A DNA stretch of 64,000 bases, from the NCBI RefSeq assembly GCF_006265095.1, contig NZ_VCNK01000001.1, forward strand, positions 186,001-250,000. Direction: 5' to 3'. Below are positions 1 through 7,467 of the stretch, in pieces. Under the pieces are notes generated by a model that saw nothing but the letters and a program-made list of their open reading frames with translations, did not search any database and was not told the DNA's origin. Position numbers and translations under genes: made by a program. The first letter of the stretch is position 1, and each line of letters starts with the position of its first letter. The stretch comes from Phaeobacter sp. B1627 (GTDB taxonomy: Bacteria > Pseudomonadota > Alphaproteobacteria > Rhodobacterales > Rhodobacteraceae).

Positions 1-825
1 GAGCAGGACGGCACCGAGATTCGCGCCATTCCCGCGCCGACAGGCGGCAGCCGCAAGTTCTGTGACCGGATGAATGCCTTCGCCCAGAAGGAAGGTCTGC
101 CGGGGATGGGCTATATCTTCTGGCGCGACCAGGGCAATGGCATGGAAGCCGCAGGCCCGCTGGCCAAGAATATCGGTCCCGAGCGGACGGAGGCGATCCG
201 CCAGCAGCTCGGCCTTGGTGTTGGCGATGCGGCTTTCTTCCTCGGCGGCAAGCCCAAGGCGTTTGAGAGCGTGGCAGGCCGCGCCCGCAACGTCATCGGT
301 GAGGAGCTGGGTCTGACCGACAAGGACCGGTTTGCCTTTGCCTGGATCGTGGATTTCCCGATCTACGAAGCGGACGAGGAAACCGGAAAGATCGATTTTG
401 AACACAACCCGTTTTCCATGCCGCAGGGCGGGATGGAGGCGCTGAATGGCGACCCGCTGGCGGTGCGTGGCTTTCAGTACGATCTGGCCTGCAACGGATA
501 TGAGCTGGTCTCGGGGGCGATCCGAAACCACAAACCGGAGATCATGTTCAAGGCCTTCGAGATCGCAGGCTATGGCAAGGATGAGGTCGAGAAACGCTTT
601 GGCGGCATGGTCAACGCGTTTCAATATGGCGCCCCGCCGCACGGGGGCTGCGCCGCCGGGATTGACCGGATGGTGATGTTGCTGGCGGATGAGGCGAATA
701 TCCGTGAGGTGATCATGTTCCCGATGAACCAGCGCGCCGAGGATCTGATGATGTCCGCGCCGTCGGAGCCATTGTCAGAACAGTTGATGGAACTGGGCTT
801 GCGCGTCATTCCGCAGGACGGTTGA
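1..825 (+). CDS. aspS: Aspartyl-tRNA synthetase, C-terminal part (5' end outside window)
   Basis: Charges tRNA-Asp in the cytoplasm (class II synthetase). The frame is open from base 1, so about the last 274 codons are here; the N-terminal anticodon-binding domain and start of the catalytic core lie upstream. Visible are '[12 protein letters not shown]' in the bacterial insertion domain region and, near the end, class II motif 3 '[13 protein letters not shown]' with its invariant Arg, followed by '[16 protein letters not shown]', typical of bacterial AspRS. Whether it is the discriminating or non-discriminating form cannot be told from this part. A terminator hairpin follows within about 45 bases, so it probably ends its transcript. 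Confidence 0.97.
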   Translation, partial: EQDGTEIRAIPAPTGGSRKFCDRMNAFAQKEGLPGMGYIFWRDQGNGMEAAGPLAKNIGPERTEAIRQQLGLGVGDAAFFLGGKPKAFESVAGRARNVIGEELGLTDKDRFAFAWIVDFPIYEADEETGKIDFEHNPFSMPQGGMEALNGDPLAVRGFQYDLACNGYELVSGAIRNHKPEIMFKAFEIAGYGKDEVEKRFGGMVNAFQYGAPPHGGCAAGIDRMVMLLADEANIREVIMFPMNQRAEDLMMSAPSEPLSEQLMELGLRVIPQDG

Positions 826-868
826 TCCTGCGCGACCGGCGTTGGCTGTTGCCTATGAAATCTTTGAA

Positions 869-896
869 AGGGCCGCCCTTGGGGTGGCTCTTTTTT
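869..896 (+). terminator. Rho-independent terminator after aspS
   Basis: GGGCCGCC pairs with GGTGGCTC (8 bp with two G-U pairs) around a short loop and is followed by six T. It lies about 45 bases after the aspS stop codon. Confidence 0.75.
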
Positions 897-1145
897 CTAT
901 GGTCTGCTTTTGGACGATCGCCTTTTGTGTGGTTGCTTCTGGTATGATTTCTGGGCCTGGGGAAGCCATGATTGGTGGATCCAAAAGGGCCATTTTCGAT
1001 CCTGCATCGGCCGCGGGCTGAGCCTGACGCCGGTGATCCGGAGCGCGGGGATCTGAGCCCGTGGTTCTGAGGGCAGAGCAAAGAAGCAGACGCAAGGCAC
1101 AGAGCGACAAGGCAGCCAGCGGCAGGGCGCCAACTGCAAGACATA

Positions 1146-1175
1146 CAGAGGCAGGGCACGCAGAGGCAAGGCATA
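1146..1175. repeat. 15-bp tandem repeat, 2 copies plus degenerate flanks
   Basis: CAGAGGCAGGGCACG is followed directly by CAGAGGCAAGGCATA. Looser GGCA-rich units continue upstream to about 1090. It lies between the convergent genes aspS and the response regulator. Confidence 0.7.
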
Positions 1176-1573
1176 CGGGCGGCGCGGCCACTCCGGGGCG
1201 GGTGGGATATGGCACAGCGACCGGAGGTTTCCCGCCACAGCAGTTGTTGCAGTCCGACCGTGATCCTGGCCCTGATCCCGGCGCCGACCTCGACCCTGAT
1301 CCAGACCCGATTTCTGTCCAGATTCCGCTTCAGACCCTGGCACTGGGGTCATCAACAAGACGCCAATTCGGCCTCTGAACTGCGATGCCGGGCGCCTTGC
1401 TTCAGGCGCCGGGCGGCACCTTCGCGCGGCCCTTTCTCGACGTCAGCTGAACCAACGGCGGGTCCGGTTCGCCGGATCAGGGACCTCTTGCCGTCTGCGA
1501 GCCATCATCCGGGCCTGGACCACCAGCACGAGGGCAAGGGTTGTGAGCGTGATCAGAAGACTTTGGAGCACGG

Positions 1574-2293
1574 TCAGATCGCGATCTTTCGGTCCAGCCG
1601 CTCTTGCACCAGATCGGCAATATGGGCGGTGTCGACTGCGATCGGTCCCCCGGTTTGCCGGGTCTTGGCGAGACGTGCGGCAGCTGTGGCCAGAGGCGCG
1701 TCGCCGACGCTGCGGGCGACACCGCCCAGGAACTGGGCGAGATAATCAAGGGATTTTTCATCTGTCGCCTCGCCAAGAACATCTGCGGCATGGGCCATGT
1801 CATCGCGAAATGCGAGGATGTCCGGCACAACCGCCTCATCCGTGAGAGAGCGCGGCCCAAGAGGTTGGCGATCTGCGGGAAGGTTTGACAAGATGGCATT
1901 CTGGAACGCCGCCAAAGAGGTGATCGGTTTGGCGAGGAAACCGTCGGCGCCAGCCTCCAGGGCAGTCGTCTCGGCGTTTTCGTCACCTGAAACCCCCAGA
2001 ATGACCGAGACCCGCGGCGTCGTCATGGCGAGGCTCGCGATGAGCTCCGCGCCAGACCCGTCCGGCAGGCCCAGATCGATGATGACCACCGAGGGGCGGT
2101 ACACCTGCAGGTGGCGGCGCGCTGATTTCAAACTGTCTGCCCGGCGAATGCGCGCACCGCTGCGCAGACACAGAAGACGCATCGCTTCGCATGCGTAGCG
2201 GCTGTCCTCCACCACCAGGATAGTTAAACCCAAAAGGGGACGTCGACCATTGCCCAACCGTGTTGCGGAGGCAAAAAGATCCGAATCATCCAT
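1574..2293 (-). CDS. Orphan response regulator (REC domain plus unassigned C-terminal helical region)
   Basis: 239 aa. Residues about 22-140 form a receiver domain: acidic pair E29-D30, phosphoacceptor D73 in 'VVIIDLGLPDGSG', and the conserved Lys in 'GFLAKPITS' (K122). The remaining 100 residues look helical and match no DNA-binding or enzymatic output domain that I recognise; I see no HPt histidine motif. It is therefore probably a single-domain type regulator acting by protein contact. No histidine kinase is adjacent. The gene is divergent from methylmalonyl-CoA epimerase, with 186 bases between them for both promoters. Confidence 0.85.
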   Translation of the reverse strand: MDDSDLFASATRLGNGRRPLLGLTILVVEDSRYACEAMRLLCLRSGARIRRADSLKSARRHLQVYRPSVVIIDLGLPDGSGAELIASLAMTTPRVSVILGVSGDENAETTALEAGADGFLAKPITSLAAFQNAILSNLPADRQPLGPRSLTDEAVVPDILAFRDDMAHAADVLGEATDEKSLDYLAQFLGGVARSVGDAPLATAAARLAKTRQTGGPIAVDTAHIADLVQERLDRKIAI

Positions 2294-2479
2294 GTTCTGA
2301 TCCTCACTGATTACATGGGACGACGCTATGGATTCTGGGCTAACAATAGCTTAATGCGGCATACTGTGGCGTTGAGCCGCGCCGGAACACAGCTTTTACG
2401 TGTGAGGTCGGGCTTGCAAGAAACGTAGGGTTTTGATCTTTACGGTGTAATTTCGTTACAAGCCCAAAAGGAGCCCGCG

Positions 2480-2884
2480 ATGATCGGACGACTAAACCAT
2501 GTGGCCATAGCCGTGCCGGATCTCGACGCTGCTGTTGCGCAATACCGGGATGCCTTGGGGGCGACGGTCGGTGCGCCGCAGGACGAGCCGGATCATGGCG
2601 TCACAGTGGTGTTCATCGAATTGCCCAATACCAAGATCGAATTGCTGTATCCATTGGGAGAGACCTCGCCGATTCAGGGGTTTCTCGACAAAAACCCCTC
2701 GGGTGGCATCCATCATGTCTGTTATGAGGTCGATGATATTCTTGCGGCGCGCGATCATCTGCAGGCCCAGGGGGCGCGGGTTTTGGGCTCGGGAGAGCCG
2801 AAGATCGGGGCACATGGCAAACCTGTATTGTTCCTCCATCCCAAGGATTTCAATGGCTGTCTGGTCGAGCTGGAACAGGTTTGA
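2480..2884 (+). CDS. mce: Methylmalonyl-CoA epimerase (VOC fold)
   Basis: 134 aa, normal family length. Interconverts (2R)- and (2S)-methylmalonyl-CoA, feeding B12-dependent methylmalonyl-CoA mutase in propionate assimilation. Two glyoxalase/VOC repeats are visible: 'LNHVAIAVPDLDAAVAQYRD' at the N terminus and 'GGIHHVCYEVDDI' in the second half, with metal-binding His in both and the C-terminal Glu in 'GCLVELEQV'. AAAAGGAG seven bases before the ATG supports this start. A DUF1467 gene follows 67 bases later. The GTPase MeaB of the same pathway lies about 30 kb away in this window. Confidence 0.95.
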   Translation: MIGRLNHVAIAVPDLDAAVAQYRDALGATVGAPQDEPDHGVTVVFIELPNTKIELLYPLGETSPIQGFLDKNPSGGIHHVCYEVDDILAARDHLQAQGARVLGSGEPKIGAHGKPVLFLHPKDFNGCLVELEQV

Positions 2885-2951
2885 CAACAGGCCTGTGCGG
2901 ATGGATCAGGAAGGTCCTGCAGATCGGCGGGCAGAGCAGAAGGAATAGAAT

Positions 2952-3227
2952 ATGGGCATCACCTCCGCACTGGTTTTATACGCCGTCATCTGGTTTCTGA
3001 CGTTTCTCATCGTGATCCCGATCCGGTTGGAGACCCAAGGCGATCGGGGAGAGATCGTGCCGGGCACGCATGCGGGCGCGCCGGAGCAACATTTCCTGAA
3101 GCAAAAGGCGTGGATTACGACCGGGGTCGCCGCCGTGATCTGGTTGATCCTTGCGGCGATCATCCTGTCTGGTGTTGTCAGTGTGAATGATTTCGACTGG
3201 TTTGACCGGATCCCTGATCCGGACTGA
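2952..3227 (+). CDS. DUF1467 family small membrane protein
   Basis: 91 aa with two predicted membrane helices (about 5-23 and 53-75) separated by a polar loop containing 'IRLETQGDRGEIVPGTHAGAPEQ', which I recognise as the DUF1467 signature. Function unknown. It lies directly after methylmalonyl-CoA epimerase in the same direction, an arrangement I associate with alphaproteobacteria, so the two may be cotranscribed. The acidic tail 'DWFDRIPDPD' is probably soluble. Confidence 0.85.
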   Translation: MGITSALVLYAVIWFLTFLIVIPIRLETQGDRGEIVPGTHAGAPEQHFLKQKAWITTGVAAVIWLILAAIILSGVVSVNDFDWFDRIPDPD

Positions 3228-3269
3228 AGGGTCTTGTCTCAACCGATACGAGGGCGATTGCGGCGGTGT

Positions 3270-3463
3270 GCTCCCGCCCGTCGTCGGATGCCTACTGCAT
3301 CCGCTCCCGTTGGGCCGGGCGCCGGGCCTGTCGGCCCGGCGCGGGCGCTCTGCTGATCAAAAGAGGGTCGCCGGGAGGGCGACCCGTGCCGCGCGCGTCA
3401 GCGCGCGGCCATGCCCAAGGCTCTTTGTGCCACATCTGTGATGTGGCACAGAGGCGCGGGAGC
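3270..3463. repeat. Modular hairpin element, family A copy 1
   Basis: Begins GCTCCCGCCCG and ends GCGCGGGAGC, so its ends are an imperfect inverted repeat. Inside, GTTGGGCCGGGCGCC is followed by a chain of four perfect or near-perfect hairpins: 3319-3342 (GCGCCGGGCC/GGCCCGGCGC), 3365-3385 (GGGTCGCC/GGCGACCC), 3391-3410 (CCGCGCGC/GCGCGCGG) and 3424-3453 (TGTGCCACATC/GATGTGGCACA). It fills the interval between convergent DUF1467 and EI24 genes. Similar copies are at 18064, 44893, 47967 and 62818. Confidence 0.75.
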
Positions 3464-3498
3464 CCCAGCCTGCGCGGGGACCGGACCGGGAATATCAG

Positions 3499-4203
3499 TC
3501 AGCGCTCTTGCCAGACTGCGTGAAAGATATGGGTGAATGTCGCGGCGCCGAGAATCGGGACCAGGAGATTCACCAGCGGCACTGAAAGTGGCATCGCCAT
3601 CAGGACGCCAGCCGCCCATATGGGTGCGATGTGGTGTCGGCGCAAGCGTTTTGCCTCTGCGAGCCCTACCCGCCGGGCGGCGGCAAGGGTGAAATACTCG
3701 CGTCCCAGCAAAAACCCGTTCAGCCCCCAAAAAATGAACAATGCAGCAGGTGCAAAGAGCACATAAAGCAGCAAGGCCAGCAGGTTGGCCGTGACCAGCA
3801 CGCCGAGAAAATTGATGGTATCTTTCACGCCCTCCCAGATCGACAACCCGGGAACCGGCGGCAGATGCGGATAGTATCGGGCTTCGACAGCCTCTGCGAC
3901 CTCGTCGAGAAACATTGAGGTGATGGCCGACGCCACCGGCACCATCAGAAACACCGACAAGACCATCATGAACAGAAAGGAGCCCACCGACAGCACGTCG
4001 TTGAGCCATGTCACCTCGCCAATCAGCGGCAAGGTGGTCTCCGGGCCGACAAGCCACTGGATGAGCATCAGCAGCCCCACATAGGCCGCAACCAGAAGCG
4101 CGAATGTCAGACCGACGCCCAACAGCAGGACCCGACGAAATCTCGGGTCCGTGATCTGGTTCAGGGCCCTGGCGAAGGCTGCAAAGATCATCTGTCCATC
4201 CAT
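3499..4203 (-). CDS. EI24 domain-containing integral membrane protein (CysZ-like)
   Basis: 234 aa with about five or six hydrophobic segments and the EI24/CysZ fold pattern: 'LNDVLSVGSFLFMMVLSVFL' then 'PVASAITSMFLDEVAEAVEARYYP' and the 'FLLGREYFTLAAARR' block that characterises the family. The best-known member, CysZ, is a sulfate permease, but EI24 proteins are diverse and nothing here shows the substrate. The start overlaps the end of the upstream nitroreductase gene by 16 bases, so the two are probably translated from one mRNA. An ATG four codons downstream (4191) is an alternative start. Confidence 0.85.
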   Translation of the reverse strand: MDGQMIFAAFARALNQITDPRFRRVLLLGVGLTFALLVAAYVGLLMLIQWLVGPETTLPLIGEVTWLNDVLSVGSFLFMMVLSVFLMVPVASAITSMFLDEVAEAVEARYYPHLPPVPGLSIWEGVKDTINFLGVLVTANLLALLLYVLFAPAALFIFWGLNGFLLGREYFTLAAARRVGLAEAKRLRRHHIAPIWAAGVLMAMPLSVPLVNLLVPILGAATFTHIFHAVWQER

Positions 4204-4766
4204 GTGGTCAGCGCGTCGATATCCGGGCGCGGACGCTCCGGCGGTACTGCGCCTTCGGTGGCGATATGGATCAACCCGGCGATGCGCTCGTTCGGCGCGA
4301 GGTCAAAGGCGGCTTCGCAGAACCCCCGGTCGTGGCTCATCCAGCCGGACAGCCAGTTTGCGCCCCAGCCGGCGGCCAGAGCGGCATTGACCAGAGCCAG
4401 ACAGACGGCACCGGCGGAATAGGTCATCTCCAGCGCCGGGACCTTGGGGCTGTCGCGCTGTATCTCGACCACAACCACTGCCAGCTGACCGAGATCGAAC
4501 TGGCCGCGCGCCTTGGCAATATCCTGTTCCGATTTCCCCAGCCGAACCCCGGCTTCCTCGGTCAGATCCCCCAGCCGTGCCATCGCGGCCTTTTCCACGA
4601 CGATAAACCGCCAGGGTTCCAGCTTGCCATGATCGGGCGTTCGCGCGGCGGCGGTGAGCAGGGGTATCAGCTCGGCACGACCAGGCGCCGGGGCCACAAG
4701 GGTCTTGGCGGGGCGCGACCGTCGTGTCAGCAGAAAATCAAGAGCAGCGTCATTGCGGATCGGCAT
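4188..4766 (-). CDS. Nitroreductase family protein
   Basis: 192 aa FMN-dependent NAD(P)H oxidoreductase family. 'FLLTRRSRPAKTLVAPAPG' is the N-terminal FMN-binding segment, 'RTPDHGKLEPWRFIVVE' and 'GWGANWLSGWMSH' are further family blocks, and 'ERIAGLIHIATEG' ends the fold. It resembles the YdjA/NfnB-like group; the substrate is unknown. The frame is open upstream to 4994, but the ATG at 4766 has an AGAGG Shine-Dalgarno and gives the expected family start, whereas the upstream residues are low-complexity. It overlaps the EI24 gene downstream. Confidence 0.9.
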   Translation of the reverse strand: MPIRNDAALDFLLTRRSRPAKTLVAPAPGRAELIPLLTAAARTPDHGKLEPWRFIVVEKAAMARLGDLTEEAGVRLGKSEQDIAKARGQFDLGQLAVVVVEIQRDSPKVPALEMTYSAGAVCLALVNAALAAGWGANWLSGWMSHDRGFCEAAFDLAPNERIAGLIHIATEGAVPPERPRPDIDALTTWMDR

Positions 4767-4940
4767 ATGTAAAACCTCTTTACATCTTTGCTGTCCTATG
4801 TCGGGCAGCGGAGGGCGGAGTTCAAGGGGAAGGCGCCTGGCTTTGTGCTTGGAAGCGCGCCCAAGGGGGGCAGGGCTGGGAAAACGCCTGACGCAGGTGT
4901 ATGCAGCTCTGATGAAACTGTCCATGCGGGGTTGCGCACA

Positions 4941-4962
4941 GGGCCTGAACTGGGCCTGCACT
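4941..4962. repeat. 11-bp tandem repeat, 2 copies
   Basis: GGGCCTGAACT is followed by GGGCCTGCACT in the divergent spacer between the nitroreductase and DUF167 genes. It is the least striking of the arrays. Confidence 0.5.
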
Positions 4963-5053
4963 GGCGCCGCGCAGGCGCGGGCGAGGGGCGGCACACGTGC
5001 GGTACAGGCGCGCTGCAGATCCGGCGCGCAGGGACCGGAAGGAAAGGCACAGA

Positions 5054-5326
5054 ATGGGCAAACCCAAAACGCGCGATCTTGCGGACCTCAGCGACCTGGC
5101 TCGGACGGGCGCCGAGATCACCGTCCGGGTAACGCCCAAAGCGGCCTTCAACGCAGTGCAGCGGCAGGGGGACATCATTCGCGTTCTGGTGACGACAGTG
5201 CCCGAGGGCGGCAAGGCGACAGAGGATGTGCGGGCCTTGCTGGCGCGGGCTCTGGGGGTGCCGGGCTCGGCGCTGCAGTTGCGTCGGGGCGCGACGAGCC
5301 GTGACAAAACATTCGTATTGCTCTGA
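5054..5326 (+). CDS. DUF167 family protein (YggU-like)
   Basis: 90 aa, the family's usual size. 'ITVRVTPKAAFNAVQ' and 'VLVTTVPEGGKATEDVRALLARALGVPGSALQL' are the conserved strand-helix blocks, with 'RRGATSRDKTFVLL' at the end. Function unknown. The open frame extends upstream to 4997, but the ATG at 5054 has GGAAGGAAAGG before it and gives the canonical length. Confidence 0.9.
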   Translation: MGKPKTRDLADLSDLARTGAEITVRVTPKAAFNAVQRQGDIIRVLVTTVPEGGKATEDVRALLARALGVPGSALQLRRGATSRDKTFVLL

Positions 5327-5416
5327 CCTCATTCACCGTTGCGGCACGGGCGGCGCGGCAAGGCTCCGGGACCGGGTGACCTGCCCGAGGTGGTCGTCCG
5401 GAGGGGCGCGTTGGCC

Positions 5417-5659
5417 TCAGCCGTTTTGCTCCAGCACCAGCCGATAGACGCCTTCGGGCAGATCCAGCGCCGCTGCAAGATCCCGGACCTGTTCCGGCGA
5501 TAGCGTGAGGCGCTGCACAGTATTGGTGCGGGCGTCGAATTGTTCGACTGTGACGCATTCGGAGAATGCATTGATGATGACATCCTCATTGAGGGGGGCC
5601 TCGCCCTCGTCAACAAGGGTGATCACCGTGGAATCGAATTCATGCTCTATTGTAAACAT
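5417..5659 (-). CDS. Conserved-looking acidic hypothetical protein
   Basis: 80 aa, acidic, beginning 'MFTIEHEFDSTVITLVDEG', a sequence I associate with uncharacterised Rhodobacterales proteins; no named domain. 'TVQRLTLSPEQVRDLAAALDLPEGVYRL' looks like a helix-strand end. The open frame runs to 5755, but the extra N-terminal residues are Arg/Cys-rich and implausible, so the ATG at 5659 is preferred even though its Shine-Dalgarno is weak. It converges on DUF167 with only 90 bases between them. Confidence 0.65.
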   Translation of the reverse strand: MFTIEHEFDSTVITLVDEGEAPLNEDVIINAFSECVTVEQFDARTNTVQRLTLSPEQVRDLAAALDLPEGVYRLVLEQNG

Positions 5660-5802
5660 GACGTCAGGTTGCCACCTGTGGCGGAGGCCTGGCAAGCGGT
5701 GATCGCGATATCTGCAGCGACAGGCGACGCGATCGGGCGTCGGCTGATTGCACATATTGCAGAAACCGGTCTAGCCTGCCGCTGTCCTGATTGGAAAATA
5801 CC

Positions 5803-6462
5803 ATGCGCCGTTTGTTGATTCTCCTTGTCCTGTGTGTCGCGGGTTGTGCCTCAATCGGCCCGACCGACCCCAATTTCCGCGCCTTTGTCGCGGTGGCCCA
5901 GGACGTGGAACCGGTGGCCGAAGCGGAATGCCGCAAGCAGGATCCGAACCGCAGTTGCGATTTTCAGATCGAACTGGACCTCGACCCCGCTGCACCGCCG
6001 AATGCGTTTCAGTCCGTGGACCGCAATGGCCGCCCGGTGGTGATTTTCACGGCGGCGATGCTGGCGAGTTTTCGCAACCGTGACGAGATGGCCTTTGTCA
6101 TGAGCCACGAAGTCGCCCATCATATTCTCGGCCATCTGGATCAGCAAAGACGCAACGCGGTGCAGGGCGCGGTGTTTCTGGGCGAGCTGGTCTCGCTTGA
6201 GGGGGGCACACCGGAGGAGGTGGCCAATGCGCAATATGTCGGCGCCGTGGTGGGCGCGCGCAGTTATTCAAAGGCCTTCGAACTGGAAGCGGATGCAATG
6301 GGGACGCTGATCACCCATCTGGCGGGCTATCGCCCCAGTGTCGGGATCCGGTTCTTTGACGAAATCCCCGATCCGGGGGATGCCTTCATGGGCACCCACC
6401 CGGCCAATCCCGACCGCATTCTGGTGGTTCAGGAGACCATCCGAAAATATGGCCTGAACTGA
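5803..6462 (+). CDS. M48 family zinc metalloprotease, predicted lipoprotein
   Basis: 219 aa. An N-terminal signal ends in a lipobox-like 'CVAGC' (Cys15), so the protein is probably a periplasmic lipoprotein. The zinc-protease motif HEVAH is at 102-106 in 'FVMSHEVAHHILGHL', and the third ligand Glu lies in 'KAFELEADAMG' near residue 160; 'GTHPANPDRI' near the end also fits M48. This is the BepA/LoiP-like group involved in envelope protein quality control, though the exact role is inferred. A TTG twelve bases upstream is in frame, but the ATG at 5803 gives a proper signal peptide. The IMPACT-family gene follows after 9 bases. Confidence 0.9.
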   Translation: MRRLLILLVLCVAGCASIGPTDPNFRAFVAVAQDVEPVAEAECRKQDPNRSCDFQIELDLDPAAPPNAFQSVDRNGRPVVIFTAAMLASFRNRDEMAFVMSHEVAHHILGHLDQQRRNAVQGAVFLGELVSLEGGTPEEVANAQYVGAVVGARSYSKAFELEADAMGTLITHLAGYRPSVGIRFFDEIPDPGDAFMGTHPANPDRILVVQETIRKYGLN

Positions 6463-6471
6463 GGGGCGCGC

Positions 6472-6915
6472 ATGAGCAAGGACAAAGGCCCCGATGCTGG
6501 AGGTGTTCTGGGTGCTCCGGGTGTTCGGGGCGCTGCTGAGGAGGCCGGGCTGATCAAGCTGGGTGTCGTGCTGACGGATCGGGGCTCCAAATATGCGGTG
6601 TCCGGTGCCGGGGTGCGGAGCCGCGCCGAGGTGGACGCGGTATTGGCCCGCCTCAAGGAGGACCGCAGCTATGCGCGGGCGACGCATAATACCTGGGCCG
6701 CGATCCTGCCGACCGGCGGTCTGAAGGCCGATGACGGGGAGAGCGGCGCGGCGATGGTGATTTTGCGGATGATGGAGCGGGAAGGGCTGCAGGACCACGT
6801 GATCATCGTCACCCGCTGGTATGGCGGCAAAAAGCTCGGAGGCGACCGGTTCCGCCGGGTGCAGGATGCGGTCCGGGCCTATGTCGACGCGACAGCGGGG
6901 CATCGGGCGACTTGA
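6472..6915 (+). CDS. IMPACT/YigZ-family protein (UPF0029)
   Basis: 147 aa. 'SYARATHNTWAAILP', 'ADDGESGAAMVILRMM' and 'DHVIIVTRWYGGKKLGGDRFRRVQDAVRAY' are the family's hallmark blocks. Only the N-terminal YigZ domain is present. Family roles are debated (translation-control homologues in eukaryotes, a proline-dipeptidase claim in bacteria). The first 25 residues are odd: a run of four Gly-X-Y triplets encoded by a 9-bp repeat at 6502-6537. It lies 9 bases after the M48 protease gene. Confidence 0.88.
   Translation: MSKDKGPDAGGVLGAPGVRGAAEEAGLIKLGVVLTDRGSKYAVSGAGVRSRAEVDAVLARLKEDRSYARATHNTWAAILPTGGLKADDGESGAAMVILRMMEREGLQDHVIIVTRWYGGKKLGGDRFRRVQDAVRAYVDATAGHRAT
6502..6537. repeat. 9-bp tandem repeat, 4 copies, in frame
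   Basis: Units GGTGTTCTG, GGTGCTCCG, GGTGTTCGG and GGCGCTGCT encode GVL-GAP-GVR-GAA near the N terminus of the IMPACT-family protein. This looks like a slippage-born low-complexity N terminus ahead of the folded domain. Confidence 0.7.
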
Positions 6916-6996
6916 CCTGCATCAAGGTGCGGCGGCGATCCTTCGGGCAGGGTGATCCTGCGGGTTGATCTCAGCCGCCATGATCAGGAGCACGCC

Positions 6997-7272
6997 ATGA
7001 CAGATCCAGAGGTACTGAAGACGCATGCCAGTCTGTTCGATCGAATGGGGCAGGCGATGGGGCTGGACCTTGAGGAGGAGGCGGTCAAGGGGACCTTGCG
7101 GTTTGAGGAGATCGCCGAGGCAGTCCTGCGCTGCACGCGCTGCTCTTGTTCCAGGATCTGCGACCGCTATATGGCCGGACTGGAGGCCGAGATCACCCGC
7201 ACGCCGGACTACTGCCGCAATGCCGACCTGTTGGCCTATCTGAAGGAAGAGAACGCGGCGGCGGCACAATAG
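6997..7272 (+). CDS. DUF6455 family small cysteine-containing protein
   Basis: 91 aa. Matches my memory of DUF6455: an N-terminal helix 'FDRMGQAMGLDLEEEAVKG', then 'EAVLRCTRCSCSRICDRYMA' and 'PDYCRNADLLAYL'. Five Cys in the second half could bind metal or sense redox state, but this is inference. AGGAG six bases before the ATG at 6997 fixes the start although the frame is open further upstream. The 81-base gap from the IMPACT gene leaves cotranscription open. Confidence 0.78.
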   Translation: MTDPEVLKTHASLFDRMGQAMGLDLEEEAVKGTLRFEEIAEAVLRCTRCSCSRICDRYMAGLEAEITRTPDYCRNADLLAYLKEENAAAAQ

Positions 7273-7351
7273 CCTGTTAGCGCTGTGGGCACATGCCGGA
7301 GCGCGAGGGCAGTGAAGGTGCTTTGGTGCAGGGGCCCTCTGGGGCAGGGAC

Positions 7352-7415
7352 GATGAAGGCAGCGGTGGGGGCGACAGTGAAGGCAGCGGTGAAGGCAACT
7401 GTGAAGGCAGCAACG
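7352..7415. repeat. GTGAAGGCAGC tandem array, about 4 copies
   Basis: Units built on (G/A)TGAAGGCAGCGG recur at about 7352, 7377, 7389 and 7401, with spacing of 12-25 bases. They lie in the convergent spacer between DUF6455 and rimO, which has no visible terminator. Confidence 0.7.
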
Positions 7416-7467
7416 GAGGGCGCCGCACTCCGAGCCCGCGCACAGCAGCCTCGCCGCTCGTGAGGGG

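Larger units (their letters stand above)
826..1573. other. Gene-free convergent interval between aspS and a response regulator
   Basis: About 750 bases without a convincing gene. Open frames on both strands have low-complexity Arg/Ala/Pro composition and no start context. The interval holds the aspS terminator, a degenerate 15-bp tandem repeat, GATC-rich quasi-repeats around 1257-1307, and a hairpin near 1389-1412 built from two GGCGCC palindromes. Confidence 0.6.

Noticed and set aside
806-1358. Three overlapping minus-strand open frames after aspS
   Set aside because: All are Arg/Pro/Cys-rich low-complexity translations of repeat-bearing spacer DNA without start signals.
3319-3453. Treating the four hairpins as simple terminators of DUF1467
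   Set aside because: None is followed by a T-run, and the same flanking ends recur at four other loci, so they are better explained as parts of family A.
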